Below are positions 60,124-64,000 of a DNA stretch of 64,000 nt, piece after piece; within the stretch, counting starts at the first letter, position 1, and every line of letters starts with the position of its first letter. This stretch comes from Pholis gunnellus. Taxonomy: Eukaryota; Chordata; Actinopteri; Perciformes; Pholidae. The notes below the pieces were generated by a model. The model had not been told where the DNA came from and did no database searches. It saw only the letters and a list, made by a program, of their open reading frames with translations. The DNA lies in contig OU342809.1 of assembly GCA_910591455.2 (NCBI GenBank), positions 10,495,815 to 10,559,814 of the forward strand, read 5' to 3'. Position numbers and translations under genes: made by a program.

Positions 60124-62579
60124 CCTAAAACCCAACCCAAAGGCCACAGAGGGAGGGTGGGAGCGCTGGTATTACTCAATCATATTGCCCAGAAGACCTT
60201 TGCTCTAGAAATGTCCAGCAAAAAAAATAAAAAAAATGACAAGTTGTGCTTAAAATACAAGTTCTGCTTTCCCCTTTAGTTCTGAGATCTCTGACAAACA
60301 CAGACCCCTGAGGAATTGCATTATCATCACTTCCACACACATGTCATTCAGAACAAACACATTCTTGGGGGAAGTGGGGAGCTTCAGATGAAGAAAGTGC
60401 GAAATGCAACAACAACAAAATACAATGAGAGGAAATGAACGACATGCAGCATGGTAGAGTGCTCAGTAAACCTCGCCAGCAGCAATAAGGCGAATGCCGT
60501 CATTTAAAATCCATTCAAGCAATTAAGCTAATTTCTTTTCATTAGACCAAATATAGGATATCGACGACATAAGGACCCGGCACACATACTGAATCATTTG
60601 AATCTACTCACCACTCCTTGCAGTGTGGGGGGAATGAGGCCACAATACACTGGGATGTAGGCACTGCAGACGCATGCCTGGTTAACAAAAGAGATGGTAC
60701 AAGAAATTTGTTGGAGGTGGAATTACAGTTGGCTGATATACTGATATTATATAGCGTAAGACTATAAATGTCATGATATAACTTAGCTTTGCTGTCTTTT
60801 GCTGATTTTAAAGAACGCATTACAGTTAAATTACATTTGCTCATTACACTCTGTCACTGCCTATCATCAGAACTGCAACTAACAATTATTTTCACTACTG
60901 ATTCATCTGCAGATTAACTGTTTTGTCTATAAATTGTCAGAAAATAGTGAAAAATGTTATACATTTCCAGAGCATTATAATGTTTCGTCCAACAAACAGT
61001 CAAACACACAAAGATGTTCAGTTTACAATTATATGAAACGAGAAAAACAGCGAAAACCTCACATTTGAGAAGCTGGAATCAAGTGACTTACTTACTGTGT
61101 CAGATCTAAAATCAACAATCATATCCATATTTCTCATGACCATTTCTCAAAATATGCTGCTATGGAAATGGCTTGAATACTAAAACACTGTCACATAATC
61201 AGTATTTGACATAATGAAACCCACTCTATCCTGACATTTGACTTCCTTAATATACTCAGACTTAATTCCCACCTGCACCACCTCCTCCTTGTTGTTGAAG
61301 TGAGACACCAGGACATTTTCTCCATCTGACACTCGGGTGAGAGAGATTCCTAACCGCCCGTTGGCCTCGTGGTGGCACTCAGCCGGCAGAGTACGCCGCA
61401 GCATGTGACGCATAATCTTCACCAGGTTAAAGGAAGGATGCATGGCTCCGAGGAACCGCTTCCTTGCCTCTTTGGCAACATCGATGATACCTGCACCAGT
61501 CTCACCTGTGAAGACGTTGTTGATGTTAATGATTACATGAAGTTATTCATGCAACTGTACATTGTCTACATTATAAAATCAGGAATTCAGTCGAGTATGT
61601 GTTTTATAAGCTATTACTCAACCATTTTTGCAGAATCAATAATAGCCTGCAAGTTATCCTGTTACAGAACAATCAGGATGATATTTAGTTCCTCCGTGTA
61701 AAGCAATCTTTAAGAATGTGTCTTCATGAGAAGAAGATGGTTGTCACTTTGTCCATTCAAAAGGGATGAGTTGGTATATTCATTTTATTATTTCACTCTG
61801 CTACAAATCAGAAGGACATATCATTATTATACTCCCTGCTTTTATCTGACATCTGCAGCTACCGGTTACTTTGCAGATGAACAAGCTGTAAAAAACAGCT
61901 GTCACATTGTTAAAGATCAAAACATTGTTATAGTAGCGGTAGTATCTGTAAATTCTAGTACTACCAATACTTTACGAAGTTAAGACTTTTACTTGTAACA
62001 GTTTACAGTGTGACTACTAGGCATATTTTTAAAAAAAAGCTACATTTGTACTTGTAATTCAGCAGTTTATATATGCATATATATATGTACATACATATTT
62101 ATACATACATATACAGTATATATATATACATACATATACACATACATATATATACATATATACATACATACATACATGTATATACATATAAATACATATA
62201 TATATTTAACTGGGAAGTCACATTGAGATTTAAACCTCTCTTACAAGTTTATAGCAAAAAAAAGTAAACTAAAGTAAAGTATCAACTTGAGTTTAGCACC
62301 CTTGTTGTCTTTTCTAAATGTATGTTGTAACAGCATCCCTTCAGCATCCCTTCCACCTCCTGTAAGCGTTGAAACACCCGAGAGACACCTACCAAGACAG
62401 ACCCCGGTGACCAGAGCAGTGGCGGTGAGAGCTCCAGCGGACGCTCCATAAATGTGTCTGGCGTTTTGCACCAGAAAAGGAGTCTGCTCCAGCAGACAGC
62501 TGGCGACACCGACGTGGTAGATACCGAGGAAGCCACAACCTGCAAACGAGATGTTCCACGGCGAGTCTAAAGGGAACAT
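57349..62579 (-). CDS. pnpla2: Patatin-like phospholipase 2 (adipose triglyceride lipase), 517 aa
   Basis: ATGL performs the first step of triglyceride breakdown on lipid droplets. Exons in transcript order: 62579-62393, 61505-61273, 60677-60612, 59780-59571, 59452-59392, 58987-58760, 58402-58270, 58078-57956, 57661-57349. They total 1554 nt in one frame. The patatin domain is intact: oxyanion-hole GCGFLG (14-19), nucleophile Ser47 in GASAG, and catalytic Asp166 in YVDGG. Both catalytic positions match human ATGL numbering. Further conserved stretches are RLGISLTRVSDGENV, YCGLIPP, ELKNTITVSPFSGESDICP, EHIFEHLPP and MVPYTLPLESALS. Exon 58987-58760 carries an 11-residue poly-Glu run from a GAG repeat, not present in the human protein as I know it. 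PNPLA3 is the alternative. The length, the C-terminal region and the conserved EHIFEHLP segment favour pnpla2. Confidence 0.93.
58889..58916. repeat. pnpla2: In-frame (TCC)n coding microsatellite
   Basis: On the minus strand this is a GAG run encoding consecutive Glu residues inside pnpla2, between the patatin domain and the C-terminal region. Length changes by whole units would keep the frame. Confidence 0.9.
60068..60120. repeat. (CA)n microsatellite
   Basis: About 26 perfect CA units in a pnpla2 intron. Confidence 0.95.
60868..61095. repeat. hAT-MITE-like interspersed repeat
   Basis: The sequence gaactgcaactaacaattattttcact ... attaactgttttgtctataaattgtcagaaaatagtgaaaaatg ... aaagatgttcagtttacaattatat ... 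gagaagctggaatcaa matches by eye the abundant teleost 'gggctgcaactaacgattattttc' non-autonomous element. It lies in a pnpla2 intron. Confidence 0.6.
62068..62206. repeat. AT/CATA-rich simple repeat
   Basis: Alternating tatatata and catacata words in a pnpla2 intron. The open frame crossing it is low complexity, not a gene. Confidence 0.85.
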
Positions 62580-63060
62580 ACCGGGGACCGTCCGCTGCTG
62601 TGGAAAGTGGGGCTAAGGTCACAGGCAAACTCTCAGATATCAACGGAAACAAAATAACTACAACTGTCTTGTTGAAGCTGACCGGCCCATCATATTATAT
62701 TAATGAAGGCTCTTTACATGCTGTCTTTAGGATAAAGGACTTTGTCTGCTAACTGTTTTTAGCTTTCTAATTAATGGTAGAAGTCACCTTTACGGTGCAG
62801 GTAACGTACAAAACTCCCTTAAGCAGCAGCTAAAACCCGATGTGATAAATACAAACAGCCCTCCGACGTTTAAATAGCTAGTAACGTGTCCGGTGAGTTG
62901 TTATTACCTCACTCTGTTGGTGTATTTAGAGGAGGGCTCCGAGTAAACCAGCTTGTCCAATCACAATGGACACCGCGAGACAAAAGTGACCAATCACAAT
63001 AGACCTAGTTGATCAGGTGACCAATCAGAATCCCCACCGCTGTAACACTGTGACGTCAAC
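62580..63060 (-). promoter_or_regulatory. pnpla2: pnpla2 5' UTR and promoter with three CCAAT boxes and a CRE
   Basis: Upstream of the pnpla2 start, three CCAAT boxes occur on the plus strand at 62957-62961, 62990-62994 and 63021-63025, spaced 33 and 31 bases apart. A palindromic cAMP-response element, TGACGTCA, lies at 63051-63058. Regular CCAAT boxes are classic NF-Y sites. A CRE would fit fasting/cAMP control of lipolysis. The motifs are seen directly; the link to pnpla2 rests on position about 380-480 bases before the start codon. Confidence 0.55.
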
Positions 63061-63152
63061 GAGCGGTGACAGCTGTCAAATGTTTGTCCCCGTGTTGGAA
63101 CAAAGCGTTTTGTTTTGACCTTTATAAATTGATCTGCCTGCTTGTGTTGACG

Positions 63153-63441
63153 TGTTTTGTCTATTCATATGTTTTATCTATTCATATGTTTTATCTATTC
63201 ATATGTTTTATCTATTCATATGTTTTATCTATTCATATGTTTTGTATATTCATATGTTTTGTCTATTCATATGTTTTATCTATTCATATGTTTTATCTAT
63301 TCATATGTTTTATCTATTCATATGTTTTGTATATTCATATGTTGTATCTATTCATATGTTTTGTATATTCATATGTTTTATCTATTCATGTGTTTTATCT
63401 ATTCATGTGTTTTATCTATGCATATGTTTTGTCTATTCATA
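63153..63441. repeat. 17-bp minisatellite, about 17 copies
   Basis: Tandem copies of a 17-base unit (TATTCATATGTTTTATC, with variants such as TTTTGTC, TTTTGTA and TTCATGTG). Because 17 is not a multiple of three and the unit lacks plus-strand stops, all three forward frames are open across the array. This creates spurious protein-like frames. It lies about 570 bases upstream of pnpla2. Confidence 0.95.
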
Positions 63442-64000
63442 TCTACTATATTGAGACTTTCTTTCGCAATAGTTGCTATCAGTAGAAAGAATGTGTTGAT
63501 TTCCGACTATGCAATTTTGGCTAGATGAACCTATTGATTACAATCGATTAAAGCCATCTGCGACAGTGGTTGTCTGTTCTTGTTTTACTTGTGTTAGTGG
63601 TGATTTTACAAAGTAACAAACGCTGTCATAACGATTCACACATTTGCTTGGTTTGCAACATCCTGCTTACAAATCAGCACAAGATAGTAGGGTTTCCCAA
63701 GAAATAGTAATGAAATCACAAGTGTATTGTAATGAAATCACAAGTGTATTGTATCAACAATAACAGTAAGATGTTGTTTGTTTGTGGATCACTTCCTTGA
63801 ATAAACTATTCACAGAATTAGGTTACACATAGTTCACTCCTGGGCACCGGTCCAGGGTCTGTTTAGGACAGGATTCCTTAGAGAACACGTCCAATTGTGA
63901 AACCACCATCAGCCAGGGTTCATTATCTTAAAACAAGTATATTCCTACTCTATCCAGTGTGGGGGACCAACTGCTCAAGGGCCCCAAAAGTCAGTGGGGG
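63442..64000. other. Intergenic flank
   Basis: No gene seen. It contains a short direct duplication of about 22 bases (aatgaaatcacaagtgtattg) at about 63709-63751. Confidence 0.4.

Noticed and set aside
63066..63528. Three overlapping repetitive frames rich in Tyr/Phe/Ile, looking like membrane proteins
   Set aside because: They are three-frame readings of a 17-bp tandem repeat with no start context, splice structure or homology.
1..64000. Prokaryotic features (operons, CRISPR, phage, origins) and a novel defence-type system
   Set aside because: Everything points to a vertebrate nuclear chromosome with split genes; repeats are microsatellites, one minisatellite and decayed transposons.
1..64000. 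tRNA, rRNA or microRNA genes
   Set aside because: I noticed no tRNA A/B boxes with a cloverleaf and no clear hairpin precursor; small RNAs cannot be excluded by eye.

Overview
The window is vertebrate nuclear DNA, almost certainly from a teleost (probably percomorph) fish. Genes are split into many short exons with GT/AG introns, intergenic DNA is AT-rich with many CA/GT microsatellites, and several repeats resemble abundant ray-finned-fish elements. There are no operons, ribosome binding sites, CRISPR arrays or phage features. I rebuilt seven protein-coding genes by hand from splice signals and reading-frame continuity. Each assembled CDS has a length divisible by three and closes on a stop codon, which supports the models.

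Layout, left to right: tpo (thyroid peroxidase, +, CDS 416-6321); rab3il1 (Rab GEF of the Sec2/Rabin8 family, -, 16269-8305); best1 (bestrophin anion channel, +, 17790-21943); one isolated ferritin heavy-chain-like exon (-, 22777-22681); incenp (chromosomal passenger complex scaffold, -, 30747-24044); pgghg (collagen glucosyl-galactosyl-hydroxylysine glucosidase, -, 36763-32286); ppp1r12c (myosin phosphatase targeting subunit, -, 55006-40981); pnpla2 (adipose triglyceride lipase, -, 62579-57349). The rest is UTR, introns, microsatellites, degenerate transposon-like copies and a 17-bp minisatellite near 63.15-63.44 kb.

The order rab3il1-best1-ferritin-incenp matches the human 11q12 block RAB3IL1-BEST1-FTH1-INCENP, so it looks like conserved vertebrate synteny. 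pgghg and pnpla2 both have human orthologues on 11p15.5. tpo and ppp1r12c come from other human chromosomes (2p and 19q). The genes do not form one pathway: they cover thyroid hormone synthesis, vesicle trafficking, retinal-epithelium-type chloride conductance, mitosis, collagen glycan breakdown, contractility/phosphatase targeting and lipolysis.

I found no novel biological system. The points most worth a second look are the lone ferritin exon at the ancestral FTH1 position, the four-cysteine EGF module of tpo, an 18-nt incenp microexon at the site of a known alternatively spliced human segment, splice sites embedded in microsatellites, and the minisatellite open in all three forward frames.
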